Assembly (NCBI GenBank): GCA_963810945.1
Contig: CAWEPI010000004.1
Location: forward strand, 992,001-1,056,000
Source of the DNA: JAOUEA01 sp963810945
GTDB lineage: Bacteria > Actinomycetota > UBA4738 > HRBIN12
Direction: 5' to 3'
Length of the DNA stretch: 64,000 nucleotides
Shown here one piece after another: positions 42,370-51,966 of the stretch. A program made the translations under genes and the position numbers. A model generated the notes under the pieces. That model had not been told where the DNA came from and searched no databases. It saw nothing but the letters and a program-made list of their open reading frames with translations. Numbering within the stretch: the first letter of the stretch is position 1; each line of letters starts with the position of its first letter.

Positions 42370-43504
42370 CTACGGGCTGGGGATCGGCTTCGTGAAGTCC
42401 AAGATGACGGTCGCGATCACGAAGACCACGAAGAACGCCATCACCGCCGCCGAGACCGGGATCAGCTTCCGCATATCGATCGCCTTGCCGCGGATCTTCT
42501 CCAGGGCGAGCACCGCCAGATGCCCACCGTCGAACGGCGGGAGAGGCAGCAGGTTGAGCAGACCGATGAACACCGTCACGAACGCGAGGAAGTAGAGCAC
42601 CGTGCCCCAGTCCCCCGCGGCACCCGTCGCGCCGACCTGCTGGCCGATGCCCACGACGCTCGTCGGGTCCTGGGTGGTCCGAGGCTCGTTGGAGAACAAC
42701 AGCGTGAAGACCCGGCCGATGCCCTGCGGCCCGAAGACGTGGCCGATCTGCTTGAAGGACTCGGCGATGGATTGGCCCACCAGCCTGACCCCTCCGACGA
42801 TCGACGGGATCACGCCCTCGCCCGCGGGGTCGGGCGGCGCCAGCACCACCCCGACCCTCCCGATCGTCACCCCCTCGACGTCCGACAGCTCGGGGACGAG
42901 GGAGAGGGTGATCGTGCGGCCGTCACGGGCGACGACGACGGGGATCGATCGGCCCGGATGGTCGGCCGCCGTCGAGGTGAGGGTGGTCGAGACCTGCTCC
43001 GGGGATGGGTCCGCGATGCCATCGATCGCGACGACGACGTCGCCCGGACGCATGCCGCCGGCGTAGGCCGGACCCACGTGCCCGTTCAGCTGGCGCGGCA
43101 CCTGCTCGACGACGATCGGGGCCGTGCGCGGGTCGCCGAAGACGAAGAGCCAGATCGCGAAGAGGATCGCGGCCACGACGAAGTGCGAGCCGGGGCCCGC
43201 GAAGATCGTGAGCGCACGCTGCCAGATGGGCTTCGCCCCATAGCTGCGCGGCAGGTCCTCGGGGGGCACGGGCTCATACGGGTTCATCCCCGCGATCTTC
43301 ACGTAGCCACCGAGGGGCAGGGCCTTCACCCCGTACTCGATCTCCCCTCGACGGAAGGACCAGAGCTTGGGCCCGAACCCGACGAAGTACTCCTCCACCT
43401 TGAACCCGAACCTGCGGGCCACCGCGTAGTGCCCCGCCTCGTGGATCAGGATGATGAACAGGCAGGCCGGTGAAGAACACCACGATCGCGAGGGTTCCGG
43501 TCAT
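42370..43504 (-). CDS. Site-2 membrane metalloprotease (RseP/RasP type, M50; frameshifted)
   Basis: It cleaves membrane-embedded anti-sigma factors or signal-peptide remnants. The zinc motif HEAGH is in LFIILIHEAGHYAVARRFGF at the N-terminus but lies in a different frame from the start; removing one C near 43462 (CTGCCTG for CTGCTG) joins them. A PDZ domain (AYAGGMRPGDVVVAIDG) and the second active-site motif NLLPLPPFDGGH follow. Restored length is about 377 residues. It lies directly after dxr (9 bp), the standard order. Confidence 0.9.
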
Positions 43505-43513
43505 CGTCGGACC

Positions 43514-44671
43514 CTAACGCTCTTCGATGATCTCGGCCGTCCGGGCGCGGGCCCACGTGTCGGCCCGCTCGATGTTCACGACCGAGACGACGGAGCCCGG
43601 CTCATGCTCGTCCACGACGGTTTGGACCGATTCCACGATCCGGGTGAGGGGGATCTTGCCCTCCAGGAACGCCATCACGGCCACCTCGTTGGCGGCGTTC
43701 ATGACCGCCGGGAAGGTGAGGCCGAGGCCACCCACCCGATACGCGAGGTCGACCGCGGGGAACGCCTCGCGGTCGACCGGCTCGAAGGTGAGCGGGCGCT
43801 CGGTGAGCGGCACCGGCTCGACGCCGGTCGGCAGGCGCTCGGGCCAGCCGAGGGCGAGCTGGATCGGCAGGCGCATGTCGGCCTTGGCCATCTCCGCGCG
43901 CAGGCTGCCGTCTCGGAACTCCGCCATCGCGTGCACCAGCCCCTCGGGATGGACCAGCACGTGGATCTGGGAGTACTCCAGGTCGAACAGGTAGTGCGCC
44001 TCGATGACCTCGAGTCCCTTGTTCATCAGCGTCGCCGAATCGATCGTGATCTTCGGCCCCATGCTCCACACCGGGTGCTGGAGGGCCTCCTTCACGGACG
44101 CCTTCGCGAGCTCCCCACGGGTCCAGCCGCGGAAGGGACCGCCCGAGCCCGTGAGCACGACGCGCTTGAGATCCTCCCTGCGCTCGCCGCGCAGCGCCAT
44201 GGCGAGCGCAGCATGCTCCGAATCGACCGGCAGGAGCCGCTCCGGCTCACCCTTGATCAGGTCGGTCACGAGCTCGCCGCCGACGACGAGGGATTCCTTG
44301 TTGGCCAGGGCGAGGGTCTTCCCGCTCTGCAGGGTCGCGAGCGTGGGGCCGAGCCCGGCCGACCCCACCAACGCGTTGAGTACGAAATCGGCCTCGGTCT
44401 CCCGCGCGAGGGTCTCCGTCGCATCCGGCCCCACGATCAGCTCCACCCCGCGGATCTGCCCGAGCTTCTCCTTGATGTCCGCCGCCGCATCCTCGTCGGC
44501 GATGGCGACCACCGGCGGCAGGAACTCGCGGATCTGTCCCACGAGCAGGTCTTGATTGCCACCCCCCGCGGACAGCCCGACGACCTTGAAGCGGTCCGGG
44601 TTACGCCGCACGACATCCAGCGCCTGGGTCCCGATCGACCCCGTGGATCCGAGGATGGTGACGGACCTCAT
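43514..44671 (-). CDS. dxr: 1-deoxy-D-xylulose 5-phosphate reductoisomerase
   Basis: Dxr commits DXP to the MEP isoprenoid pathway with NADPH. The start MRSVTILGSTGSIGTQALDV (ATG at 44671, GAGGG upstream) is canonical and carries the dinucleotide loop. NKESLVVGGELV, GSGGPFRG and the metal-binding SATLMNKGLEVIEAHYLF are all present. Length is 385 residues and the frame is intact. It lies between cdsA and the RseP-type protease. Confidence 0.96.
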   Translation of the reverse strand: MRSVTILGSTGSIGTQALDVVRRNPDRFKVVGLSAGGGNQDLLVGQIREFLPPVVAIADEDAAADIKEKLGQIRGVELIVGPDATETLARETEADFVLNALVGSAGLGPTLATLQSGKTLALANKESLVVGGELVTDLIKGEPERLLPVDSEHAALAMALRGERREDLKRVVLTGSGGPFRGWTRGELAKASVKEALQHPVWSMGPKITIDSATLMNKGLEVIEAHYLFDLEYSQIHVLVHPEGLVHAMAEFRDGSLRAEMAKADMRLPIQLALGWPERLPTGVEPVPLTERPLTFEPVDREAFPAVDLAYRVGGLGLTFPAVMNAANEVAVMAFLEGKIPLTRIVESVQTVVDEHEPGSVVSVVNIERADTWARARTAEIIEER

Positions 44672-44729
44672 GCCCTCAAGGGTACCCCGCGGCAAGGCTT
44701 AGGCGGGTAGCCGATGCCGGCCCTGAAGC

Positions 44730-46346
44730 TCAGGCGAAGACGACGCGGAAGAATAGGAACGCCGCGGGGGCCACGAAGAGCAGGGAGTCGATGCGGTCGA
44801 GCACCCCGCCATGGCCCGGGAGGACGCTGCCCATGTCCTTCAGGCCGAGGTCGCGCTTGATCAGGGACTCGGCCAGATCGCCGAACGTGGCGGCGGCCGC
44901 CACCACGAGACCCAGGACCAACGTCTCGATCCGCATGTCCTCGAACGGGGTCACGAACGAAGTGACCAGCGCCACGGACACGATGACCGTGACGAGCGTG
45001 GCGATGATCACGCCTTCGATCGACTTCTTCGGGCTCACGCTGGGAGCGAGGGGCCGCTGGAAGAACTGCCCGCCCATGATCGATCCACCCAGGAACGCGA
45101 ACGTGTCGAAGACGAACGTCAGCCCGATCACGGAGATCACCAGCGACTTCCCGTCGGGTTGATCGAGCATGATCAGCAGGTACGACGCCAGCAGCGGGAT
45201 CCATGCGACGTTCACGAGCGTGAGCCCGATGTTCGCCACCGTGTCCTTGCGGTGCGTCGCGGGGACGGCCATGAACCAGAGCAGCGTCGCGGCGACACCC
45301 AGCACGAACATCGACAGGACGCCGGCCTCGCCGTGGTAGTAGGCCCCTCCCATGATGAGGGCGCCGGTGATCAGCCCCACCGCGGTGGCCGGCTGCTTGT
45401 GCGTCTTGGCCATCACGCTGAAGAACTCCCCTTGCGCGTAGAGGACGACCAACGTCGCGAGGAGGGCGAACAATCCCTTGTTGATCAAGATCGTGCCGAG
45501 CGCCAGGCCGGCGAGCAGGACCCCCGTCAGGAACGCGGCGGGCACGTCGCGCTCACCCACGTCCGGGCCGCGCCGCGATTCGAGGTCCGCGCCGACCTCC
45601 ACGGATGCCGGCTCCTGCCAGCTCGGGCCGCCGAGCCCCTCGGACCCGACCATCACGGTGTGGGTCGCGTCGTCCGACGCCTGGAGGTCGGAGAGGAGGT
45701 CCTCCTCGACCCCACGCGGTCCCTCGTCGTCGATCAGGTCGGCGCCCACCACGACCGGCTGCGCGAATTCGTCCTCGTCCAACGGGGCGACGTCGTGATC
45801 CTCATGCGCCGCGCCCGCGAAGTGCTGGGCCGCGGCCTCCAACGCCTCCTCCGACGGGGCGTTCACCTCCGGAGCCTCGTCCTCGGCGAGCCCGGGCGCC
45901 TCCGTCTCCTCGAGGTGATCCTCGCCCACGATGGGCCATGCGGCCGTGTCGGTGTCGACGGCATCGGGCGCTTCTCCCTCGGCGAAGAGATCGGCCTGAC
46001 CGGGATGCGGCTCCGGGAGCGGTGTCTCTTCGGGCTCCACCACGTCGACGATCTCTTCGATCGGCTCCTCATCGATGCTGTCGATCGCCTCGATCACGCT
46101 GGTGTCGTACCAGCTCTCGTCCTCGTCGGGTTCCTGCGGTTCCGCCGTCCCCTGATCGGCGGGCGCGGCCTCGGGTGCGGGCGTGGCGGGCTCCTGTGCC
46201 TCGGAACGCACGGCCACGTGCTCCTCGGACGGTACCTCGCGCGCTCCGGCCGACGCCGGTTCGTCCCAGTCGACGTCCTTGATGGGGGCGAAGAACTTGT
46301 CGAGGTCCTCGAACAGGTCGTCGCCGTCGCGCTTGTCGTCAGCCAC
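44730..46346 (-). CDS. cdsA: Phosphatidate cytidylyltransferase with long acidic N-terminus
   Basis: CdsA makes CDP-diacylglycerol for phospholipid synthesis. The C-terminal half (from about residue 267) has about eight membrane helices and the complete family signature SLIKRDLGLKDMGSVLPGHG plus GVLDR. The first 265 residues are an unusual acidic, Pro/Ala/Glu/Asp-rich, apparently disordered region starting LFEDLDKFFAPIKDVDW, roughly doubling the usual size (538 residues against about 270). The frame is intact and frr overlaps the start by one base, so the extension is real coding sequence. Confidence 0.93.
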   Translation of the reverse strand: MADDKRDGDDLFEDLDKFFAPIKDVDWDEPASAGAREVPSEEHVAVRSEAQEPATPAPEAAPADQGTAEPQEPDEDESWYDTSVIEAIDSIDEEPIEEIVDVVEPEETPLPEPHPGQADLFAEGEAPDAVDTDTAAWPIVGEDHLEETEAPGLAEDEAPEVNAPSEEALEAAAQHFAGAAHEDHDVAPLDEDEFAQPVVVGADLIDDEGPRGVEEDLLSDLQASDDATHTVMVGSEGLGGPSWQEPASVEVGADLESRRGPDVGERDVPAAFLTGVLLAGLALGTILINKGLFALLATLVVLYAQGEFFSVMAKTHKQPATAVGLITGALIMGGAYYHGEAGVLSMFVLGVAATLLWFMAVPATHRKDTVANIGLTLVNVAWIPLLASYLLIMLDQPDGKSLVISVIGLTFVFDTFAFLGGSIMGGQFFQRPLAPSVSPKKSIEGVIIATLVTVIVSVALVTSFVTPFEDMRIETLVLGLVVAAAATFGDLAESLIKRDLGLKDMGSVLPGHGGVLDRIDSLLFVAPAAFLFFRVVFA

Positions 46347-46906
46347 TAGACCTCCATGAGCTCCTGCTCCTTGTGGCGCTGGATCTCGTCGACCTCGCCC
46401 ACGTGCCGATCGGTCAGCTTCTGGAGCTCCTTCTCTGCCCGAACCAGGTCATCTTCCGAGATGTCGCCGCCCCGCTCAAGCTTCTCCAGCTCTTCCTTGG
46501 CATGGCGACGGACGTTCCGCACGGCCACGCGCGCATCCTCCGCCCGGGCGTGCACCTGCTTCACCAACTCCTTGCGTCGCTCCTCGGTGAGCGGGGGGAA
46601 GGCGAGGCGGATCACCTGTCCGTCGTTCGACGGCGTGATCCCCAGGTCGCTCGACTGGATCGCCTTCTCGATCAGGCCGATCGCGTTCTTGTCGAAGGGG
46701 GTGACGGCGAGGAGCCGCGGCTCCGGGACGTTGATGGACGCGAGCTGATTGAGCGGGACGGGGGAGCCGTAGTACTCCACGGTGACACGATGGAGCACGG
46801 CGGGCGCCGCGCGCCCGGTCCGGATGCTGGAGAGGTCTTCCTTCAGATGGGTGACGGCCTGCTCCATCTTGTGCGAGCCGTCCTTGAGGGCAGAGTCGGT
46901 GGTCAT
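46346..46906 (-). CDS. frr: Ribosome recycling factor
   Basis: RRF, with EF-G, splits post-termination ribosomes. All blocks are present in 186 residues: HLKEDLSSIRTGRAAPAVLH, YYGSPVPLNQLASINVPEP, and RKELVKQVHARAEDARVAVR. It sits between pyrH (about 24 bp upstream) and cdsA, in the rpsB-tsf-pyrH-frr-cdsA cluster. Nothing unusual. Confidence 0.97.
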   Translation of the reverse strand: MTTDSALKDGSHKMEQAVTHLKEDLSSIRTGRAAPAVLHRVTVEYYGSPVPLNQLASINVPEPRLLAVTPFDKNAIGLIEKAIQSSDLGITPSNDGQVIRLAFPPLTEERRKELVKQVHARAEDARVAVRNVRRHAKEELEKLERGGDISEDDLVRAEKELQKLTDRHVGEVDEIQRHKEQELMEV

Positions 46907-46929
46907 CGGTCTCCTTGGTGCCTGCGAGC

Positions 46930-47655
46930 CTAGTGGACCAGCGTCCCGATGGGCTCGCCGGTCACGACGCGTCGGATGTTCCCTTCCTCCCGGAGGTCGA
47001 AGACGATGATGGGAAGCTTGTTCTCCATGCAGAGCGAGATGGCCGTGGCGTCCATCACCTGATAGCCCTCCTTCAGCACGTCGACGTACTGGATCTCGTC
47101 GAAGCGCGTCGCAGAGGGGTCGAGGTGCGGGTCGGCCGTGTAGACGCCGTCGACCTTCGTGCCCTTGAGCAACGCGTCCGAGCCCATCTCGAGCGCGCGC
47201 TGGGCGGCACAGGTGTCCGTGGAGAAGAACGGGACGCCGAGCCCGGCGGCGAAGATCACGACGCGACCCTTCTCCAGGTGGCGGCGCGCGCGTAGCGGCA
47301 TGAACGGCTCCGCGAGCTGGGTCATGGCGATGGCCGTCTGCACGCGGGTGGTGACGTGGATCTTCTCGAGCGCGTCCTGCAACGCGAGAGCGTTCATGAC
47401 CGTGGCCAGCATGCCCATGTAGTCCGCGCGGTTGCGCTCGATCCCGGGCGCCTGGCGGCCGCGCCAGATGTTGCCGCCGCCCACGACCACCGATGTCTCG
47501 ACGCCCAGATCGACGATCTCCGCGAGCTGGCGAGCCACGAGTGATGTCGCCTCGGTGTTGATCCCGTACTCGGCTTCGGCGGGGGCGAAGGCCTCCCCGG
47601 AGAGCTTCAACAGGACCCGTTTGTACCTGGGCCGTTCAGCTCCGCCATCGGTCAT
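46930..47655 (-). CDS. pyrH: UMP kinase
   Basis: PyrH phosphorylates UMP to UDP and belongs to the amino-acid kinase fold. YKRVLLKLSGEAFAP, VVVGGGNIWRG and VDGVYTADPHLDPSATRF are diagnostic. The ATG at 47655 gives 241 residues, with GGGGAGGGG about 12 nt upstream (a little far). It follows tsf after a 35-bp gap and precedes frr. Confidence 0.96.
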   Translation of the reverse strand: MTDGGAERPRYKRVLLKLSGEAFAPAEAEYGINTEATSLVARQLAEIVDLGVETSVVVGGGNIWRGRQAPGIERNRADYMGMLATVMNALALQDALEKIHVTTRVQTAIAMTQLAEPFMPLRARRHLEKGRVVIFAAGLGVPFFSTDTCAAQRALEMGSDALLKGTKVDGVYTADPHLDPSATRFDEIQYVDVLKEGYQVMDATAISLCMENKLPIIVFDLREEGNIRRVVTGEPIGTLVH

Positions 47656-47690
47656 GCGTTCGACTTCCCCTCCCCGGTTACCGGTGCACC

Positions 47691-48350
47691 TTACGACGCC
47701 GCGACCCCTCCCGCGTCCTCGGTCGCCTCCTCGGCCGTCTCCTCCCCCAGCTTGTACCGGGCGAAGCGGCGCACCGCGATCTTCTCCCCGACCTTGGCGG
47801 AGGTCTCGTCGAGGAGCTGCTGGATCGTCTTCGCGTCGTCCTTCACGAAGGGCTGGTCGAGCAGCACGAGGTCCTTCAGGTGCGCGTTCAGCTTCCCCTC
47901 GACGATCTTCTCGACCACGTTGTCCGGCTTGCCCGATCCCTTCGCCTGCGCCTGGAAGATCGCGCTCACGCGATCGATCTCGGCCTGGGGCACCTCGTCG
48001 CGGGTCACGTAGCGAGGGGCGGCCGGGCTCGCGACGTGCAGGGCGATGTCCTTCACGAGAGCCTTGAACTCCTCCGTGTTGGCCACGAAATCGGTCTCGC
48101 AGTTCACCTCGACCAGGACGCCGACCGTGTTGTTGAAGTGGATGTAGCTGTCGATCCGACCCTGGTTGGCCGAACGGCCGGCGCGCTTCTCGACGCCGGC
48201 GAGGCCCTTCTGACGCAGCAGCTCGACGGCCTCGTCGAAGTCGCCTGCCGCCTCGGTGAGGGCCTTCTTGCAGTCCATCATGCCTGCCCCGGTGGCTTCG
48301 CGGAGCTCCTTGACCTGTTGGGCGGTGATGTCGGTCATGGAAGTGGTCAC
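47691..48350 (-). CDS. tsf: Elongation factor Ts
   Basis: EF-Ts recharges EF-Tu with GTP. The protein (219 residues) has the UBA-like start VKELREATGAGMMDCKKALT and the TDFVANTEEF signature. It has only one core subdomain repeat, the short version seen in many bacteria. The GTG at 48350 overlaps the rpsB stop; an ATG at 48338 is the alternative start. The last 20 residues are acidic. Confidence 0.95.
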   Translation of the reverse strand: MTTSMTDITAQQVKELREATGAGMMDCKKALTEAAGDFDEAVELLRQKGLAGVEKRAGRSANQGRIDSYIHFNNTVGVLVEVNCETDFVANTEEFKALVKDIALHVASPAAPRYVTRDEVPQAEIDRVSAIFQAQAKGSGKPDNVVEKIVEGKLNAHLKDLVLLDQPFVKDDAKTIQQLLDETSAKVGEKIAVRRFARYKLGEETAEEATEDAGGVAAS

Positions 48351-49292
48351 TCCTCGGTGGGGGCCGTGTCGGAGACCGCCGGTGCCTCGACCTCGACGGG
48401 CTCGCCGACGACGGCGTCCTCCTCGGCCGGCGTGAGCTCGTTCGGGGCCGGTGCCTCGGGGGCATCGGGCTCGAAGACCGTGGTGGCGGCGATCTCCGCG
48501 GCCACCTCCGGGGTCGGGGTCTCATCGACCGCGGCCGGCGCGGGCGTGGATTTCACGGCCGGCGCCTTCGGCGCCTGGCGGGTGGCCTTCTCGACGAGTT
48601 CGTCCTTCGCCATGCCGTAGCCCTCGGCGAGGGCGTCGGCGATCACGCGCGTCACCAGGTTGACGGCGCGGATGGCGTCGTCGTTCCCGGGGATCACGAA
48701 GTCGACCTCGTCGGGGTCCGCGTTCGTATCGACGATGGCGATGACGGGGATGCCCAGCTTCCGCGCCTCGTTCACCGCGATGTGCTCCTTCTTCGTGTCG
48801 ATCACGAAGACGGCGTCGGGCAGGCGCTCCAGATCCTGGATGCCACCGAGGTTGCGCTCGAGCTTGTCCCGCTCGTGACGGAGGCGGATGGCCTCCTTCT
48901 TGGGGAGGTAGTCCATCGCCCCCGAGCGCTCCATCTCGCGGAGCTCACGCAGGCGCAGCAGCCGCTTGGAGATGGTGGTGAAGTTCGTGAGCATGCCACC
49001 CAGCCAGCGGTGGTTCACGTAGGGCATCCCCACGCGCGCCGCCTGCTCCGAGACGACTTCCTGCGCCTGCTTCTTGGTTCCGATGAACAGGATGATGCCG
49101 CGACGGCGGCCGAGACCCTGTGCGAACGCGTAGGACTCCTCGAGACCCTCCAGGGATCTTCTCGAGGTCGATGATGTAGATCCCGGATCGCTCCCCGTAG
49201 AGGAAGCGCTGCATCTTCGGGTTCCACCGGCGCGTCTGGTGGCCGAAGTGCACGCCCGCCTCGAGGAGCTCCCGCCTGGTCACGACCGGCAT
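48347..49292 (-). CDS. rpsB: 30S ribosomal protein S2 with acidic tail (frameshifted)
   Basis: S2 joins the 30S subunit late and anchors S1. The start MPVVTRRELLEAGVHFGHQT and later KLGIPVIAIVDTNADPDEV are canonical. The frame breaks near 49154: CCTGGAG for CTGGAG separates IYIIDLEKI from LEGLEESYAFAQGLGRRRG. After the S2 core (about residue 235) comes an acidic Pro/Glu/Ala tail of about 75 residues. tsf overlaps the stop. An essential gene like this argues that the frameshift is artefactual. Confidence 0.96.
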
Positions 49293-49423
49293 GGAGCGGT
49301 TCCTTTCCTCGGTTGTCGTCCTCCGCCCGGATCATCCCGTCGCCGGCCCGGCCTCTCGGCGCGGGACCCCGGTGATGCGGTCCTCGGACGTGTGAGCTCG
49401 GCGCTGATGCGCCGGCGACCGCG

Positions 49424-49429
49424 AGTCTA
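49424..49429 (-). promoter_or_regulatory. -10 element of the rpsB-tsf operon
   Basis: Minus-strand TAGACT lies about 130 nt upstream of the rpsB ATG, leaving a GC-rich leader of roughly 125 nt that could fold and hold S2 autoregulation. No clear -35 was found. Confidence 0.4.
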
Positions 49430-49454
49430 GCAGCGGCGTCGGGCCCGCGCCCGC

Positions 49455-50408
49455 TCAGCGCCGCCGTTCGCGGCGCTGCCGAGGCTCCGGCGGCTCGGGC
49501 ACCTCGTCGGTCACCGAGAGGTACCGGAAGGCGAAGGTGGCGAGGAAGATCAGCTGGATCAGGTTGACCACGATCACGTACAGCCACGCGCCCACGGTGG
49601 GGTTCACCCCGATCAGCTTGCCGGGGAGGCCCGGAACGACCGTGATCGCGATGGCGGGGATCACGTAGATCGCGGCGAGCGCCAGGTTCCCCGAGCCGGG
49701 CATCCGCGCGGCGCGGATCCCGCGAGCCAACGATTCCGGCATGCTTCGCCCCTCGGCGACGGCCATGATCGGGGCGAAGACGAACAGGTAGAGCCCCGCC
49801 ACGAGCGCCCCGATCTGGAGCAACAGCCCGATCCCTCCACCCAGGATCTGCACCAGGATGCTCGAGAGGGTGAGGAGGAACATGTCGATGATCCCGACCG
49901 CGAGGCTCGTCGGGATGATCCGCAGGCCTCTTCGGATCACGTCCGGCGTCACCCGATCCTCGTCGAGCACCTGGACGATCACCGCGGTCAGGAGGCTCAT
50001 GATGACCGCGCGGAGGGCGACGAACCCGAGCAACAGGAAGAGCCCCGTCTGCGCGCCGTAGAGGCTCGTGGCCAGACCACCGTCGAACCCCGTGCCGATC
50101 GGAGGCAGGGCGAGCGCGCTCGCGAAGACCGAGAACGGACCCTGGAAGCCGAGAGCCACCGCCGCCGCCCACTCCATGAGGACGATGAGCGGAACCGCCA
50201 CGACGATCGCGGGCGTCGACAGCACCGCCACGGTGCCGCGCCTGAGCGAGGCCGGGATCTTGGGCATGGACGACACGCCGACGGCCCGCGGTGCGAACAA
50301 CCCGTCAAGGAGGCCGCGCCGCCGGGGCGCGCCCTCGGCGGCAGCGGCGCCGTTGCCCGATGGAGCCCGGTAGCCGCCCGGAGCCTTCTTCGGGTTCTTG
50401 TTCGTCAA
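49455..50408 (-). CDS. Multi-pass membrane protein of unknown function
   Basis: This 317-residue protein has a polar N-terminus (about 60 residues), then about six membrane helices including LSTPAIVVAVPLIVLMEWAA, TGLFLLLGFVALRAVIMSLL and GNLALAAIYVIPAIAITVVP, and a charged tail. I recognise no catalytic motif. It overlaps the beta-propeller gene by 4 bp, so the two are likely made together. It may be a scaffold or transport-related protein, but no function is assigned. Confidence 0.65.
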   Translation of the reverse strand: MTNKNPKKAPGGYRAPSGNGAAAAEGAPRRRGLLDGLFAPRAVGVSSMPKIPASLRRGTVAVLSTPAIVVAVPLIVLMEWAAAVALGFQGPFSVFASALALPPIGTGFDGGLATSLYGAQTGLFLLLGFVALRAVIMSLLTAVIVQVLDEDRVTPDVIRRGLRIIPTSLAVGIIDMFLLTLSSILVQILGGGIGLLLQIGALVAGLYLFVFAPIMAVAEGRSMPESLARGIRAARMPGSGNLALAAIYVIPAIAITVVPGLPGKLIGVNPTVGAWLYVIVVNLIQLIFLATFAFRYLSVTDEVPEPPEPRQRRERRR

Positions 50409-51937
50409 GATCCCTCCCCGCCTTGGGCGGGCCCGTCGCCCTCGTCGTCCTCCATGATGAACGCCGGCCCCATCCGACGGGACAGCGCCCGACCCGCGAA
50501 GAGCAAGATCACAGTGATCGGGACCGCGGCGAGCGCGAAGTTCCGCAGCAGCACGGCCGGATCGGCTACCGTCGGCGAGACCTCGTCCACGAGAGAGCCG
50601 GCGTCGTCATGCGCGAACGACGAGAGCCCCGCATCCGGGCCGCCGCGCACCGCCAGGATCTGGTCCCCGAGCGGCGCGAGACCGCGGAGCGGACCCGTCC
50701 TCTCCCCGCTCTGCCAGACGAGGTGCCCGCTCGAGGTGTCGACGGCGGCGAGGTTGCCCCCTTGCGTGGCCACGAGGACCGAGGTACCCGCCACCACCGG
50801 CCATCCGCGTTGGACGAACTCGTTCAGGGCGAAATCCCACACCCGCGCGCCGGTCGATGTCGCCAAGCGGTAGAGCTGGGCGTTCAGGTCGACCGCGTAC
50901 ACGGCGTCGCCCGCGATCGCCACCCCGCCGTAGGGCGACACGGGCGCGTTGAGCCGCGTTCGCCAGCGCTCGGTGCCCGCGGAGAGGTCGACCGCCCGCA
51001 CGGTCCCGTCGGTGAGGCCGACGTAAACGAGGCTGCCTGCGACGGCCGGGGCGGAGATGAGGCCGGGCGCCTCGCTCGCGTACCGCCACGCCTGCGTGCC
51101 GTCGGACGCCTTCAGCGCCACGACCGCGGGCGGGGTGCGCGCCTCGCCCTGGACCGTAGCCACGACCAGGTCGGGGGTGGCGGCGAGCGGCGTGTTGAGG
51201 GTCCCGCCGACGATGCCTCGCCAGGTCACCGTCCCGGAGCGCAGGTCGATCGCGTACACGGTCCCGTCCGTGTCCCCCACGTAGGCCGTCTCACCCACCA
51301 CGGTCACGCCGGTCTTGCTGGCCGCGTCGAGCTGGATCGGCTCCCACAGGGGTTCCTGGGTGCGCAGGTCGAACGCTTGCACGTGGGAATCGACCGGGCC
51401 CGTCGCCGGCGCCGGGGCTCCGCTCGGGGTCGCCGTCGGGGCCGTGGTCGTGGGCGTCGGGCTGGAGCCGGGGGCCTCATCGGCGAACCCCTCCGTATAC
51501 ACGATGACCGTCCGGCCCTTCACCGACGCCGCGGCGGCCGCAGCCGGCGGTCCGAAGTCCCGATCCACCGCGAAGGTCTGTCGGCCGGTATCCACGTCGA
51601 AGCCGAGCACCTTGAGCGGGCCCACGGCGACGACCGTCGCGCCGGTGACGATGGGCGCGGATAGGCCGTATCGCTCGCCCGGTCCGGACAGCGGGACCGG
51701 GGCCTTCCACCGTTCGGCGAACGGTGGCGCCGCCGAGCGTCCGACGGACCCAGGGTGCGTGGCACCGCCTTGCAGCTGGGACCACCCGTCGGTCGCCGGG
51801 GCGACCAGCTGCGCCGAGGCCGCGGCGGCGGTCGCGACGAACGACGACCCCACCAGCAACGCGAACGCGATCGCGCGCACCGCGAGGCGGCGGGCGAGAG
51901 ACGCGGGGAGGAAGCGAGGGCTGTCCAAGGCCGGCAC
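50405..51937 (-). CDS. PQQ-like beta-propeller protein, secreted and membrane-anchored
   Basis: The 510-residue protein has a signal peptide (AFALLVGSSFVATAAAASA), then repeats of the PQQ/WD-like blade type (TVTWRGIVGGTLNTPLAATP; AVDLSAGTERWRTRLNAPVS; DTSSGHLVWQSG), and a C-terminal membrane helix (FALAAVPITVILLFAGRAL) with a short cytoplasmic tail. The blades should form a seven- or eight-bladed propeller outside the membrane. BamB and quinoprotein dehydrogenases share the fold, but no cofactor ligands are evident. It is translationally coupled to the membrane protein downstream. Confidence 0.75.
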   Translation of the reverse strand: MPALDSPRFLPASLARRLAVRAIAFALLVGSSFVATAAAASAQLVAPATDGWSQLQGGATHPGSVGRSAAPPFAERWKAPVPLSGPGERYGLSAPIVTGATVVAVGPLKVLGFDVDTGRQTFAVDRDFGPPAAAAAASVKGRTVIVYTEGFADEAPGSSPTPTTTAPTATPSGAPAPATGPVDSHVQAFDLRTQEPLWEPIQLDAASKTGVTVVGETAYVGDTDGTVYAIDLRSGTVTWRGIVGGTLNTPLAATPDLVVATVQGEARTPPAVVALKASDGTQAWRYASEAPGLISAPAVAGSLVYVGLTDGTVRAVDLSAGTERWRTRLNAPVSPYGGVAIAGDAVYAVDLNAQLYRLATSTGARVWDFALNEFVQRGWPVVAGTSVLVATQGGNLAAVDTSSGHLVWQSGERTGPLRGLAPLGDQILAVRGGPDAGLSSFAHDDAGSLVDEVSPTVADPAVLLRNFALAAVPITVILLFAGRALSRRMGPAFIMEDDEGDGPAQGGEGS

Positions 51938-51966
51938 ATCCTAGCCGCCGGAGCCTCGGGCGCCCC

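Noticed and set aside
11069..49292. Programmed frameshifting as the explanation for the broken genes
   Set aside because: The sites share no slippery heptamer or downstream pseudoknot pattern and occur in many unrelated genes; single inserted bases fit sequencing error better.
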